A stretch of DNA of 27,754 nt from Bacteroidetes bacterium UBA1860. GTDB taxonomy: Bacteria; Bacteroidota; Rhodothermia; Balneolales; Balneolaceae. Shown one piece after another: positions 16,327 through 23,723 of the stretch (within the stretch, counting starts at the first letter, position 1; each line of letters begins with the position of its first letter). The DNA lies in contig DDIC01000067.1 of the NCBI GenBank assembly GCA_002338335.1, forward strand, positions 1 through 27,754. Direction: 5' to 3'. The translations under genes were made by a program, and so were the position numbers. The notes beneath the pieces are model-generated. The model made no database searches and was not told the origin of the DNA. It worked only from the letters and a program-made list of their open reading frames with translations.

Positions 16327-17622
16327 ATGATTGATCGATATAGCCGACCAGAAATGTCGTCCATTTGGACAGAACACCAGCAATTTCAAGCATGGCTGGA
16401 TGTGGAAATTGCCGCTTGCAAAGCGTGGTCGGATATTGGCGTAATCCCCAAAGAGGATGTCAAAAAGATTGAGCAGCATGCTACGTTTGACGTGGATCGT
16501 ATCCATGAAATTGAGGTCGAGACTCGGCACGATGTTGTGGCCTTTACTCGAGCTGTCTCCGAAACGTTGGGAGATGAGCGCAAGTGGGTTCATTATGGAT
16601 TAACCTCGACCGATGTTGTAGATACAGCCTTTGGTGTCCGATTAAAGAAAGCCAATGCGCTCCTAGTGGTGGGATTAAATCGATTGGTTGACGTGGTCTC
16701 GGCGAAGGCAATAGAGCATAAGCACACTGTGATGATGGGCAGAACGCATGGCGTGCATGCAGAGCCAACGACCTTTGGCTTGAAATGTGCCCTTTGGGTG
16801 GCGGAATTGAAGCGACAGAAAGAACGTTTTGCCCATGCGCGTCAAGACGTTGAGTATGGAAAGTTGTCTGGTGCTGTGGGAACCTTTGCCAATATTCCTC
16901 CAGAAGTAGAAGAAAAAACCTGTGGGTATCTCGGGCTCACGCCCGCGCCTATCTCTACGCAGACCTTGCAGCGGGATCGACATGCATTTTATATGACTAC
17001 ATTGGCACTGATTGCCAGTACGATTGAAAAAATGGGCGTCGAAATTCGTCACTTACAACGTACGGAGGTTCGAGAGGTGGAGGAGAGGTTTGGACAAGGT
17101 CAAAAGGGATCCTCAGCCATGCCGCACAAGCGCAACCCAATTGGATCAGAAAATATGGCGGGATGTGCTCGTGTCATACGTGGTTATATGATGACCGCGT
17201 TTGAGAATATCCCATTGTGGCATGAGCGTGATATTTCCCATTCCTCTGCTGAGCGTATCATCTTTCCTGATGCGACGATCCTGTTGGATTATATGTTGAA
17301 CCGCTTTGCAACGCTTATGGAGCGGCTTGAGGTGTTTCCTCAACACATGCAGGATAATATTGACCGCTCCCATGGCTTGGTGTTCTCTCAACGTGTAATG
17401 TTGGCGTGTATTGAGCATGGGTGGACGCGTGAACAGGCCTATGACAAGGTTCAGCCCCTTGCGATGAAAGCGTGGGAGAGTGGGACTCCTTTCAAAGATC
17501 ATTTGTTGGCTGAGCCTGCACTCGTAGACCTTTTGGGCGAAGAGGGGATCCATTCGTTGTTTGCGATGGAGCATCATACCAAGCATGTAGAAAAAATATT
17601 TGAACGAGTCGGTTTGGGGTGA
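16327..17622 (+). CDS. purB: Adenylosuccinate lyase
   Basis: 431 residues, normal length. It cleaves SAICAR to AICAR and adenylosuccinate to AMP, serving both IMP synthesis and the AMP branch. Signatures of the fumarase/aspartase superfamily: RHDVVAF with H68, LTSTDVVDTA at 92-101, MGRTHGVHAEPTTFG with H141 (general acid), and the mobile signature loop GSSAMPHKRNPIGSEN at 261-276 containing the catalytic Ser (S262/S263) and K268. The start MIDRYSRPEMSSIWTE is typical. The stop codon lies inside a hairpin. Together with guaB, 500 bases downstream, it gives the region a purine theme. Confidence 0.96.
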   Translation: MIDRYSRPEMSSIWTEHQQFQAWLDVEIAACKAWSDIGVIPKEDVKKIEQHATFDVDRIHEIEVETRHDVVAFTRAVSETLGDERKWVHYGLTSTDVVDTAFGVRLKKANALLVVGLNRLVDVVSAKAIEHKHTVMMGRTHGVHAEPTTFGLKCALWVAELKRQKERFAHARQDVEYGKLSGAVGTFANIPPEVEEKTCGYLGLTPAPISTQTLQRDRHAFYMTTLALIASTIEKMGVEIRHLQRTEVREVEERFGQGQKGSSAMPHKRNPIGSENMAGCARVIRGYMMTAFENIPLWHERDISHSSAERIIFPDATILLDYMLNRFATLMERLEVFPQHMQDNIDRSHGLVFSQRVMLACIEHGWTREQAYDKVQPLAMKAWESGTPFKDHLLAEPALVDLLGEEGIHSLFAMEHHTKHVEKIFERVGLG

Positions 17623-17636
17623 CACTATGTTGTCAC
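17619..17636 (+). terminator. Hairpin containing the purB stop codon
   Basis: GTGACA (17619-17624) pairs perfectly with TGTCAC (17631-17636) around a 6-base loop; one wobble and one further G-C pair extend the stem. The purB TGA is in the left arm. No T-run follows, so it is more likely an RNA-processing or 3'-end-protecting element than an intrinsic terminator. Confidence 0.4.
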
Positions 17637-17643
17637 TCATGGG

Positions 17644-17688
17644 TTGTAGATTGTGTGTAAAGAATTCAACACATACCAAAATCTACAA
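17644..17688 (+). promoter_or_regulatory. Leader hairpin ending two bases before the start at 17691
   Basis: TTGTAGATT (17644-17652) and AATCTACAA (17680-17688) are a perfect 9-bp inverted repeat. Inside it TGTGT (17654-17658) and ACACA (17669-17673) form a second stem with a 10-base loop. The right arm ends just before ATG 17691, so folding could limit ribosome access. It does not match a purine riboswitch core that I can recognise. Confidence 0.5.
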
Positions 17689-17690
17689 TC

Positions 17691-18071
17691 ATGAATACTC
17701 TTCTTTCTTCTACTTCCTTTTCTCCTGAGGCGCATTCCTCCATTCAGATTTCCCCCCAGACTTCCCAACAGACGCTTGCTCCGTGGGAAGCATTAGAGGC
17801 AGAACGCCTTCTTCACTCTGCCCATCAAACCCATCAAGATATGATGGATGTTCTAGATGTCTTGGGATGGCATGGGCTTCCGAATGGGCTCATTGCAAAA
17901 ATTCAAGAAGATATAATGGGATTTGTTGAAGAGCTCAAGGGACAATTCAAGAGTGCCTGCCCTTTTGTAGCGCTTCGTCGTGAACGAGTCACATTTTGGA
18001 TAGAGCAAGTTCTTCAAGATCCATCATTGGAAGCTGAGGCTATCCAGGCATTACATGTGAAAGGGCTCTAA
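17691..18071 (+). CDS. Unrecognised small protein, 126 residues
   Basis: I do not recognise this protein. Residues 1-30 are rich in Ser, Thr and Gln (NTLLSSTSFSPEAHSS and so on) and look disordered. Residues about 31-126 are predicted mostly helical, with WEALEAERLLHSAHQTHQD, IQEDIMGFVEELKGQF and LRRERVTFWIEQVLQD as amphipathic segments. No signal peptide, membrane span or known motif is visible. There are single Cys and few charged clusters, so a DNA-binding role is not suggested. It sits between two purine genes, purB and guaB, behind a strong leader hairpin, which hints at separate translational control, but guaB has its own -7 box. The start ATG is fixed by the hairpin spacing and the lack of other nearby starts. 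Confidence 0.65.
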   Translation: MNTLLSSTSFSPEAHSSIQISPQTSQQTLAPWEALEAERLLHSAHQTHQDMMDVLDVLGWHGLPNGLIAKIQEDIMGFVEELKGQFKSACPFVALRRERVTFWIEQVLQDPSLEAEAIQALHVKGL

Positions 18072-18090
18072 AAAATCGGGATGCGTTTCG

Positions 18091-18098
18091 TATCTTTG
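18091..18098 (+). promoter_or_regulatory. Bacteroidota-type -7 box for guaB (TATCTTTG)
   Basis: An exact TAnnTTTG match, TATCTTTG, lies 30 bases before the guaB ATG. No TTTG -33 element is seen at the usual distance. The same octamer, also preceded by CG, occurs before the tRNA at the right edge, which strengthens both calls. Confidence 0.65.
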
Positions 18099-18128
18099 CA
18101 AAACTGTAATTAAATACGACGCATCATC

Positions 18129-19607
18129 ATGGCCTCAAAAGCTCCTTTTGAGAGAATCACACGACAAGGATTAACCTACGATGATGTACTGCTTGTGCCT
18201 GCAGCCTCGAGCGTACTCCCCCGTGAAGTTGATATTTCTTGTGAATTAGCACCTGGTCTCACACTCAACACGCCCATTATGAGTGCTGCGATGGATACCG
18301 TGTCTGAGTACAAACTTGCCATTGCCCTTGCTCGTGAAGGAGGGATTTCAGTGCTACACAAAAACATGACGATTGAAGAGCAAGCTGAGCAGGTTCGCTT
18401 GGTCAAACGTAGTGAGAGTGGGATGATTGTGGATCCACTCACACTCCACAAAGAGGCGACAATCAAAGATGCGCGTGAGCTTATGAGCAAGCATCGAATT
18501 GGTGGGATCCCTATTGTGGATAAAAAAGGATTTCTCATTGGCATTGTGACCAATCGAGATCTTCGCTTTGAGACCTCTGATGATCGCACGCTAGGCGAAA
18601 TCATGACACATGAGCGCCTTATCACGGCAGAAGAAGGCACGACGCTTGAGAAAGCAGAGGAGATTCTACAATCACACAAAGTTGAGAAGCTCCCGATTAC
18701 AAACAAGCAGGGTAAGCTTGTGGGACTCATTACATTCAAGGATATTGAGAAAAAGGTGAACTTCCCGAATGCAAGCAAGGATGAATTGGGGCGTTTGCGT
18801 GTAGCAGCAGCGGTAGGTGTGTCTGCGGACACCCTTGACAGGGTAGATGCTTTACTAGACACAGGAGTTGATATGATCACCGTAGATACAGCACATGGAC
18901 ATTCTGAGGGGGTGATTGACACCGTTCGGATGATTCGAAAAAAACATAAAGACATTCCACTTGTGGGTGGCAACATTGCGACTCGACAAGCCGCAGAAGA
19001 TCTTGTTAAGGCGGGTGCCTCGATTGTAAAAGTGGGCGTGGGTCCCGGAAGTATTTGCACCACACGCGTTGTTACGGGTGTCGGTGTTCCTCAACTCTCA
19101 GCGATCATGGAGGTGGCTGAGTTTACAAAGAAAAAAGGTGTTGGCTTGATTGCCGATGGGGGTATCAAGCAAACAGGGGATGTGCCTAAGGCACTTGCTG
19201 GCGGAGCGAATGCTGTAATGGTAGGGTCTATGTTTGCCGGGGTGGATGAAAGCCCAGGGGAGACGGTCATTTTTGAAAGTCGTAAGTACAAAACCTACCG
19301 TGGAATGGGATCCATTAGCGCCATGTCTAGAGGGTCAAAAGATCGTTACTTCCAGGATGTAGAAGAGGATATCAAGAAACTTGTTCCTGAAGGTGTTGAA
19401 GGACGTGTCCCCTACAAAGGAACACTTCGAGAGGTTGTCCACCAAATGCAGGGTGGCATTCGTGCAGCGATGGGGTATGTGGGAGCGCCATCCATCAAGC
19501 AACTTCAAGAAGCTGAATTTGTACAGATCTCAGCTGCGTCCTACAAAGAGAGCCACCCACACTCGGTTCAAATTACCAAAGAGGCTCCGAATTATTCAGT
19601 TTCCTAA
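18129..19607 (+). CDS. guaB: Inosine-5'-monophosphate dehydrogenase
   Basis: 492 residues. It oxidises IMP to XMP with NAD, the rate-limiting step to GMP. The catalytic (beta/alpha)8 barrel is split by two CBS domains (about 98-155 and 160-212), which in this family bind purine nucleotides and tune activity. Active-site loop GPGSICTTRVVTGVG at 305-319 holds the catalytic Cys310; GGNIATRQAAEDLVKAGA precedes it. The phosphate-binding IADGGIKQTGD is at 341-351, YRGMGSISAM at 390-399, and the mobile-flap segment EGVEGRVPYKG is at 421-431. Everything looks intact. The gene has a -7 box TATCTTTG with a leader of about 25 bases. Its stop codon overlaps an 18-base palindrome that also covers the start of the next gene, 6 bases downstream. 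Confidence 0.97.
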   Translation: MASKAPFERITRQGLTYDDVLLVPAASSVLPREVDISCELAPGLTLNTPIMSAAMDTVSEYKLAIALAREGGISVLHKNMTIEEQAEQVRLVKRSESGMIVDPLTLHKEATIKDARELMSKHRIGGIPIVDKKGFLIGIVTNRDLRFETSDDRTLGEIMTHERLITAEEGTTLEKAEEILQSHKVEKLPITNKQGKLVGLITFKDIEKKVNFPNASKDELGRLRVAAAVGVSADTLDRVDALLDTGVDMITVDTAHGHSEGVIDTVRMIRKKHKDIPLVGGNIATRQAAEDLVKAGASIVKVGVGPGSICTTRVVTGVGVPQLSAIMEVAEFTKKKGVGLIADGGIKQTGDVPKALAGGANAVMVGSMFAGVDESPGETVIFESRKYKTYRGMGSISAMSRGSKDRYFQDVEEDIKKLVPEGVEGRVPYKGTLREVVHQMQGGIRAAMGYVGAPSIKQLQEAEFVQISAASYKESHPHSVQITKEAPNYSVS

Positions 19608-19623
19608 CGCTTCATGAAGCGTT
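19606..19623. promoter_or_regulatory. Perfect 18-bp palindrome spanning guaB stop and glycosyltransferase start
   Basis: AACGCTTCATGAAGCGTT equals its own reverse complement. Its first two bases belong to the guaB TAA and the ATG of the next gene sits at its centre. In RNA it would fold as a 7-bp stem with loop CATG, exposing or trapping the start codon. In DNA it could be a dimeric operator. Confidence 0.6.
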
Positions 19624-20939
19624 CAAAACAGGTCCTATGGCTATCCTACTATGCCCCTCCGATGGGTGGAAGTGGTGTTCAGCGACCTGTAAAGTTTGCT
19701 AAATACTTAGCTAAGCTTGGCTGGACCCTCCATTGGGTATGCCCCAAAGATGGATCGTATCCTTATCGTGATGAGGGACTCATGCAGGATCTTGACAGCG
19801 ATAGGATACATGTTCATCGGGTGGGAGGGGGAACGCCTCAACATTCTATACTCGGCAGATGGATTCAGTCTATCTACTACGCTTTGCCGGCTAGTTTGGC
19901 GGCCCGTCTCAATTCATGGCTCTACTTTCCAGACAATAAAGTAGGATGGGCACGTGACGCCCATGCCATAGCCCTGGAGCTCATTTCAACGCATCAAATC
20001 CCGTTAATTTTTGTCACAGGGCCCCCATTTAGTTCCTTTAGTCTAGCCACTTCACTTGCAGAGGAGACAGGTGCCAAGCTTGTGTTGGATTTGCGTGATG
20101 ACTGGCTTGAGAATCAATTTCATCAGTATGCAACAGCCTCTCGTAGAACTCAAATGGCAAAGCTCGAACAGCAAGTGTTGTCCAAGGCGGACGCCATTGC
20201 CGTGATTAATGACCACACACGATCAAGTCTTGCGAAGCGTCATCCCACTCTGGCACAACGCATGAGTGTGATCCATAATGGGTTTGACCCGGAAGATTTT
20301 ATTGGCAAAAATGAAGCGCTGAAACAGGTTCATCAACAGCGTGGTGATTCCAGCAACACGCCGCAGTCAATCACGCCAGATTCAATATGGTTGTATAATG
20401 GGCTTTTTTACAGACAGCAGGACCCTAGCGATGTGCTAAAAGGGTTTGTACGATATACTCAAGATACACCCGACTCACCGATTCAGTTTGTGATTCAAGG
20501 CGATGATGGGAAGCGATATCGAGGCGTGGTTCAGCAGGTTCAAGATCGGTTTGAATGGAAGGGGTACCTTTCACATGAAGCCTCGTTGCAAGGGGTGATG
20601 CAAGCCGATGTGCTCTGGTTGCATCTCTCGGCTATGCGACATATTGATCGAGTCACTCCAGGAAAACTGTTTGAATACATGGGATCTGGCAAACCTATTT
20701 TTGCCACTATTCCCGAGGGGGTAACTGCCGAGCTTTTGCGTCAATATGGTCCCGTATCGATTGTTCATTCGACACGACCCGAGGAGATTGCCAAAGCCGT
20801 TCGTTTATTTGAACAACAACGGCAACACGGAAGCCTCCCACCAGTCAATAAATCGTTTGTAGAATCGTTTGATAGACAGCGCTTGACGCACAGCTTGGAG
20901 CAAATATTTCTGAATCTTGCCCCTGAATCCTACCTTTGA
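19614..20939 (+). CDS. Family 4 glycosyltransferase (GT-B fold)
   Basis: 441 residues, the usual GT4 length. The N-terminal Rossmann half starts with VLWLSYYAPPMGGSGVQRPV (7-26), the Gly-rich acceptor-side loop seen in many GT4 enzymes, and has FVTGPPFSSF at 133-142 and LVLDLRDDW at 156-164, typical of polysaccharide glycosyltransferases. The C-terminal half has SVIHNGFDPEDF at 218-229, then the nucleotide-sugar site with K351 and E354 in GKLFEYMGSGKPIFA and the following Pro-Glu-Gly segment. It probably transfers a sugar in surface polysaccharide or envelope glycan synthesis; donor and acceptor cannot be told from sequence. No membrane segment is evident. It lies 6 bases after guaB, with its start inside a palindrome, and 3 bases before the M23 peptidase gene, which fits a cell-envelope role. 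Confidence 0.87.
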   Translation: MKRSKQVLWLSYYAPPMGGSGVQRPVKFAKYLAKLGWTLHWVCPKDGSYPYRDEGLMQDLDSDRIHVHRVGGGTPQHSILGRWIQSIYYALPASLAARLNSWLYFPDNKVGWARDAHAIALELISTHQIPLIFVTGPPFSSFSLATSLAEETGAKLVLDLRDDWLENQFHQYATASRRTQMAKLEQQVLSKADAIAVINDHTRSSLAKRHPTLAQRMSVIHNGFDPEDFIGKNEALKQVHQQRGDSSNTPQSITPDSIWLYNGLFYRQQDPSDVLKGFVRYTQDTPDSPIQFVIQGDDGKRYRGVVQQVQDRFEWKGYLSHEASLQGVMQADVLWLHLSAMRHIDRVTPGKLFEYMGSGKPIFATIPEGVTAELLRQYGPVSIVHSTRPEEIAKAVRLFEQQRQHGSLPPVNKSFVESFDRQRLTHSLEQIFLNLAPESYL

Positions 20940-20942
20940 CCT

Positions 20943-21794
20943 ATGTGGGCATTCATAAAACATCTTTTTTCTAGGAAAAACACGGAGATGACTGTGGTTT
21001 TGGTGGACCACGAGAATCCCAATCTGTCGGGATCATTTAGGATCTATTCTAGGACCCTGGTTATCACAGTCGTAAGCATTTTCTTGGTTGCGGGTGGTAT
21101 CACAACAGCGGCATTCTATTTCACACCGTTGGGCTCATTGTATCAGGATCGCCAAGCCGAGCCCGTGCGTGAAGAGGTTCAGCAACTTGTGACTCAGCTT
21201 AACACGCTCCAGGACTCTATTCGAACCAGGGATGCCCAAATGCAAATGATTAAAACCATCTTGGTTGAAAATACAGATACGGTACTCAGTGTGAGTGCCT
21301 CTGCGGAGCCATCCTCTGAATCGCCCACACTCACTGGGCAATTATTTGCGGACTGGATTCCCCAAACTACTTTTGAGCCGTTCTCTCCGTCGGATCCATC
21401 CTTGGCTTCGTTGCAAGGATCAACACCTCTAACGACGCTTCTAACTCCTATTCAGGGCTTGAAAACTCAAGGATTTAATCCTCAGGAAGGTCACTATGGT
21501 CTCGATTTTGCCGCTCCAGAAGGGACTCCTTTTTCCTCAGTCGCTGAGGGTGTGGTAGCGCATCGAGCATGGACGCCAGAATTTGGATACACCATGATGG
21601 TACAACATGTTGATGGGTATATGTCTATCTATAAGCATGCTTCTCAATTACTTCGAGATGTAGGTGTGAAAGTGTACCGCGGGGAAACCTTAGGACGAAT
21701 TGGTGATCGTGGGACGCTCAGTACAGGGTCCCACTTACACCTAGAGATCTGGAAAAACGGTCAGCCAATCGACCCAGAAAAAATGCTACCTTAA
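20943..21794 (+). CDS. Membrane-anchored M23 (LytM-type) peptidoglycan endopeptidase
   Basis: 283 residues. A basic cytosolic N-terminus of about 36 residues, one membrane helix (about 37-60), a short coiled-coil segment (about 74-108, EEVQQLVTQLNTLQDSI), a Ser/Pro-rich linker and a C-terminal M23 domain (about 165-283). The zinc site is complete: H184 and D188 in HYGLDFAAPEGTPF, and H266 in GSHLHLEIW with H264 as the partner catalytic His; H232 (YKHAS) is the other conserved His. It should cut peptide cross-links of peptidoglycan in the periplasm, or activate amidases. The gene directly precedes bactofilin; M23 peptidase plus bactofilin pairs shape cells in several bacteria (for example Helicobacter and Caulobacter relatives), so a joint role in cell shape is likely. 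Confidence 0.92.
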   Translation: MWAFIKHLFSRKNTEMTVVLVDHENPNLSGSFRIYSRTLVITVVSIFLVAGGITTAAFYFTPLGSLYQDRQAEPVREEVQQLVTQLNTLQDSIRTRDAQMQMIKTILVENTDTVLSVSASAEPSSESPTLTGQLFADWIPQTTFEPFSPSDPSLASLQGSTPLTTLLTPIQGLKTQGFNPQEGHYGLDFAAPEGTPFSSVAEGVVAHRAWTPEFGYTMMVQHVDGYMSIYKHASQLLRDVGVKVYRGETLGRIGDRGTLSTGSHLHLEIWKNGQPIDPEKMLP

Positions 21795-21814
21795 AAAAAT
21801 AAATCTGACTCATT

Positions 21815-22249
21815 ATGAAAGATCGTAACGGACAAGCACCCTCTATCACGATGATAAGTGAAGAGGCTCATCTCAAAGGCTCACTTGAGGCATCTTCTGA
21901 TGTGCGTATTGCAGGGACACTCACTGGCGATGTGTCAAGTCAGGGTAAAGTGATCGTGGCTAGTTCCGCCAAAGTGGACGGGAATATGAGCGCAAAGGAG
22001 GCTGATATCTCTGGGCAGTACAAGGGTGATATTCAAGCCACAGAAAAAATTACGATTCGTAAAGGGGCTGAATTGAACGGCGATCTATCTACAAAGACGA
22101 TTGTGATTGAAGAGGGGGCGCAGTTTAATGGGCAACTCACGATGGGTGAAGCGGTGAAGCCAGGCTCTCAAGGTTCTTTAGACTCTTCAGGATCGAGGGT
22201 CGAAGCATCTGAGGTGAATCCAACCTCTCATGAAGTCAAAGTCCATTGA
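21815..22249 (+). CDS. Bactofilin (polymer-forming cytoskeletal protein)
   Basis: 144 residues. The central part (about 20-110) is the bactofilin/DUF583 right-handed beta helix made of short repeats: GSLEASSDVRIAGTLTGDV, VIVASSAKVDGNMSAKEADI, GDIQATEKITIRKGAELNGD and so on. The flanks are short and disordered, as usual. Bactofilins form nucleotide-free filaments on the inner membrane and position wall enzymes. It follows the M23 peptidase by 20 bases and its last 20 bases overlap the atpZ/I-like gene, so translation of the ATP synthase unit may begin by coupling from bactofilin. The leader ends ACTCATT before ATG, the same context as before atpE. Confidence 0.93.
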   Translation: MKDRNGQAPSITMISEEAHLKGSLEASSDVRIAGTLTGDVSSQGKVIVASSAKVDGNMSAKEADISGQYKGDIQATEKITIRKGAELNGDLSTKTIVIEEGAQFNGQLTMGEAVKPGSQGSLDSSGSRVEASEVNPTSHEVKVH

Positions 22250-22436
22250 GCGAGCGGTTGGTCTTGGGGTAGAAATTGCTACCGCATTTGCTGTGCCGAT
22301 TCTTGTTGGTTATTGGGTGCAAAATCGATGGGGTGGTGACCCCTGGGGTGTCATCACGGGTGCACTGCTTGGAATCATTTTTTTCTTGAGGATTGGGCTG
22401 CGTTTGTCCAGAGAAGAAAAAAGGTCAAATAATTGA
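22230..22436 (+). CDS. AtpZ/AtpI-like small membrane protein of the ATP synthase operon
   Basis: 68 residues, with two membrane helices (about 14-31 and 38-54) joined by the turn NRWGGDPWG. This matches the short AtpZ/AtpI family: GLGVEIATAFAVPILVGYWV followed by a small loop with Trp and Pro, and GALLGIIFFLRIGLRL. Such proteins are thought to help assemble the c-ring or carry Mg/Ca ions. The basic C-terminal tail RLSREEKRSNN would be cytosolic. The start ATG lies inside bactofilin, a 20-base overlap in another frame. atpB follows after 90 bases. Confidence 0.85.
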   Translation: MKSKSIERAVGLGVEIATAFAVPILVGYWVQNRWGGDPWGVITGALLGIIFFLRIGLRLSREEKRSNN

Positions 22437-22526
22437 GATTATTTCATGATTTGGGCTTCCATTTACCTTGGACTCTCCTTATTTTGAAAGACTGTAAACA
22501 AAGAATCATACAGCCATCGATTTGGA

Positions 22527-23687
22527 TTGGCTAAACATAAAGTAGCTTTGGCAAACCCCCTAGTGTTTCGGCATGTTTTTGTTAGCCAATCTTTGAGTCC
22601 TCTCAAGGTTGCATTTGTAACGTTACTGGTTCTGTTTGGATCTTTTGGTGTAGGACTCTCGGCATCCGCCACGGGTGTGGCCAACGCTTCTGATGCAGAT
22701 GCTGCAGAAACGGAGGAATCGAGCAGCCCTATTGATGTGATGGGCAAAATAGCAGATCATGATTACATTGAGAGTCCATTTGGAAAAGTATACTTACCTC
22801 GAATTTTTTGGGTCGATGGGCAATTCTACACCTACTCAAGCACGAAAAAAGCGTTAGCTTCTGGGGATTTTATAGAGAAAGAGGGTGTGATCTACCGTGC
22901 AGATGAGACACCCATTACCATTGATTTATCGATCACTTCGCATCTCGTCTATGTCTGGCTCGGATTTATTCTTGCGTTACTGATTAGTCTGTGGGCAGCA
23001 AGTCGATATAGGCGTGGAATTGGACGCACGTCAGCACCCAAAGGGGCTTTGCACAACATCTACGAGATTCTCTATCTCTTCATCCGTGATGACGTCATTC
23101 AAGGATACATTCCCAAAGAGAAAGCCCCGCGTTACACCCCATTATTATTTTCCATGTTCATGGCGATAGCTTTCATGAACCTCTTTGGCCTGCTCCCATG
23201 GGCTGCGACAGCCACAGCCGATTTGACAGTCACTGCCACGCTAGCATTTGTAACGTTTATAGTGACTCAAGCCTCTGGGACTAAAACATACTGGGGACAC
23301 ATTTTCAACTTCCCTGGAGTCCCGTTGCTTGTCAAGTTTATCCTCACGCCCGTTGAGATTCTAGGTTTGTTCACAAAACCCCTCGCCCTTTGTTTCCGAC
23401 TTTTTGCAAATATGTTGTCTGGAAAGATTATGATTATCTCCATTCTTGGATTGATCTTTATCTTTACCGAACTCTTTGGAGCAACTGTAGGGGTTGGGAG
23501 TAGTGTCATTTGGGTGAGCCTTACCGCAGTTTTATACGGATTGAAGGTCTTTGTCGCCTTACTTCAGGCGTACATTTTCACTCTCCTTTCAGCCGTCTTT
23601 ATTGGGGGCGCTCTTGAAGAGCATCATCACGAAGAACACGACGTTGAGCACAATGATGTTAAGGTGATGGACCCAATCAACGCATAA
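22527..23687 (+). CDS. atpB: ATP synthase F0 subunit a
   Basis: 386 residues from TTG 22527. The frame is open back to a TGA at 22485 with no ATG or GTG before the TTG, and a later ATG (22740) would remove the signal peptide, so TTG is the best start. Residues about 28-56 look like a cleavable signal peptide (hydrophobic core VTLLVLFGSFGVGLSA), followed by a periplasmic segment with VYLPRIFWVDGQFY, the layout of Bacteroidota subunit a. Five or six membrane helices follow from about 132. The essential proton-channel arginine lies in LALCFRLFANMLSGK (about residue 291). The C-terminus is rich in His and acids (EEHHHEEHDVEHND). It forms the half-channels next to the c-ring. atpE begins after 36 bases. 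Confidence 0.94.
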   Translation: MAKHKVALANPLVFRHVFVSQSLSPLKVAFVTLLVLFGSFGVGLSASATGVANASDADAAETEESSSPIDVMGKIADHDYIESPFGKVYLPRIFWVDGQFYTYSSTKKALASGDFIEKEGVIYRADETPITIDLSITSHLVYVWLGFILALLISLWAASRYRRGIGRTSAPKGALHNIYEILYLFIRDDVIQGYIPKEKAPRYTPLLFSMFMAIAFMNLFGLLPWAATATADLTVTATLAFVTFIVTQASGTKTYWGHIFNFPGVPLLVKFILTPVEILGLFTKPLALCFRLFANMLSGKIMIISILGLIFIFTELFGATVGVGSSVIWVSLTAVLYGLKVFVALLQAYIFTLLSAVFIGGALEEHHHEEHDVEHNDVKVMDPINA

Positions 23688-23723
23688 TTTTTAACTCAAA
23701 CCAAACACTAAACACAACTCATT

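Noticed and set aside
17146..17679. 177-codon minus-strand frame over the end of purB
   Set aside because: Antisense shadow of purB, Arg/His/Met-rich, no family match.
17644..17690. Purine riboswitch before the small gene between purB and guaB
   Set aside because: The three-way junction and conserved loops of known purine riboswitches are not present; only a long hairpin is seen.
18176..19063. Long open frame (295 codons) on the minus strand inside guaB
   Set aside because: It is antisense to a well-conserved gene, its protein is Ser/Arg-rich without family resemblance, and guaB codon usage explains the lack of stops.
22446..22487. 13-codon hydrophobic frame between atpZ/I and atpB (MIWASIYLGLSLF)
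   Set aside because: It could be a remnant of a small membrane gene, but it is too short to support and has no ribosome binding site.
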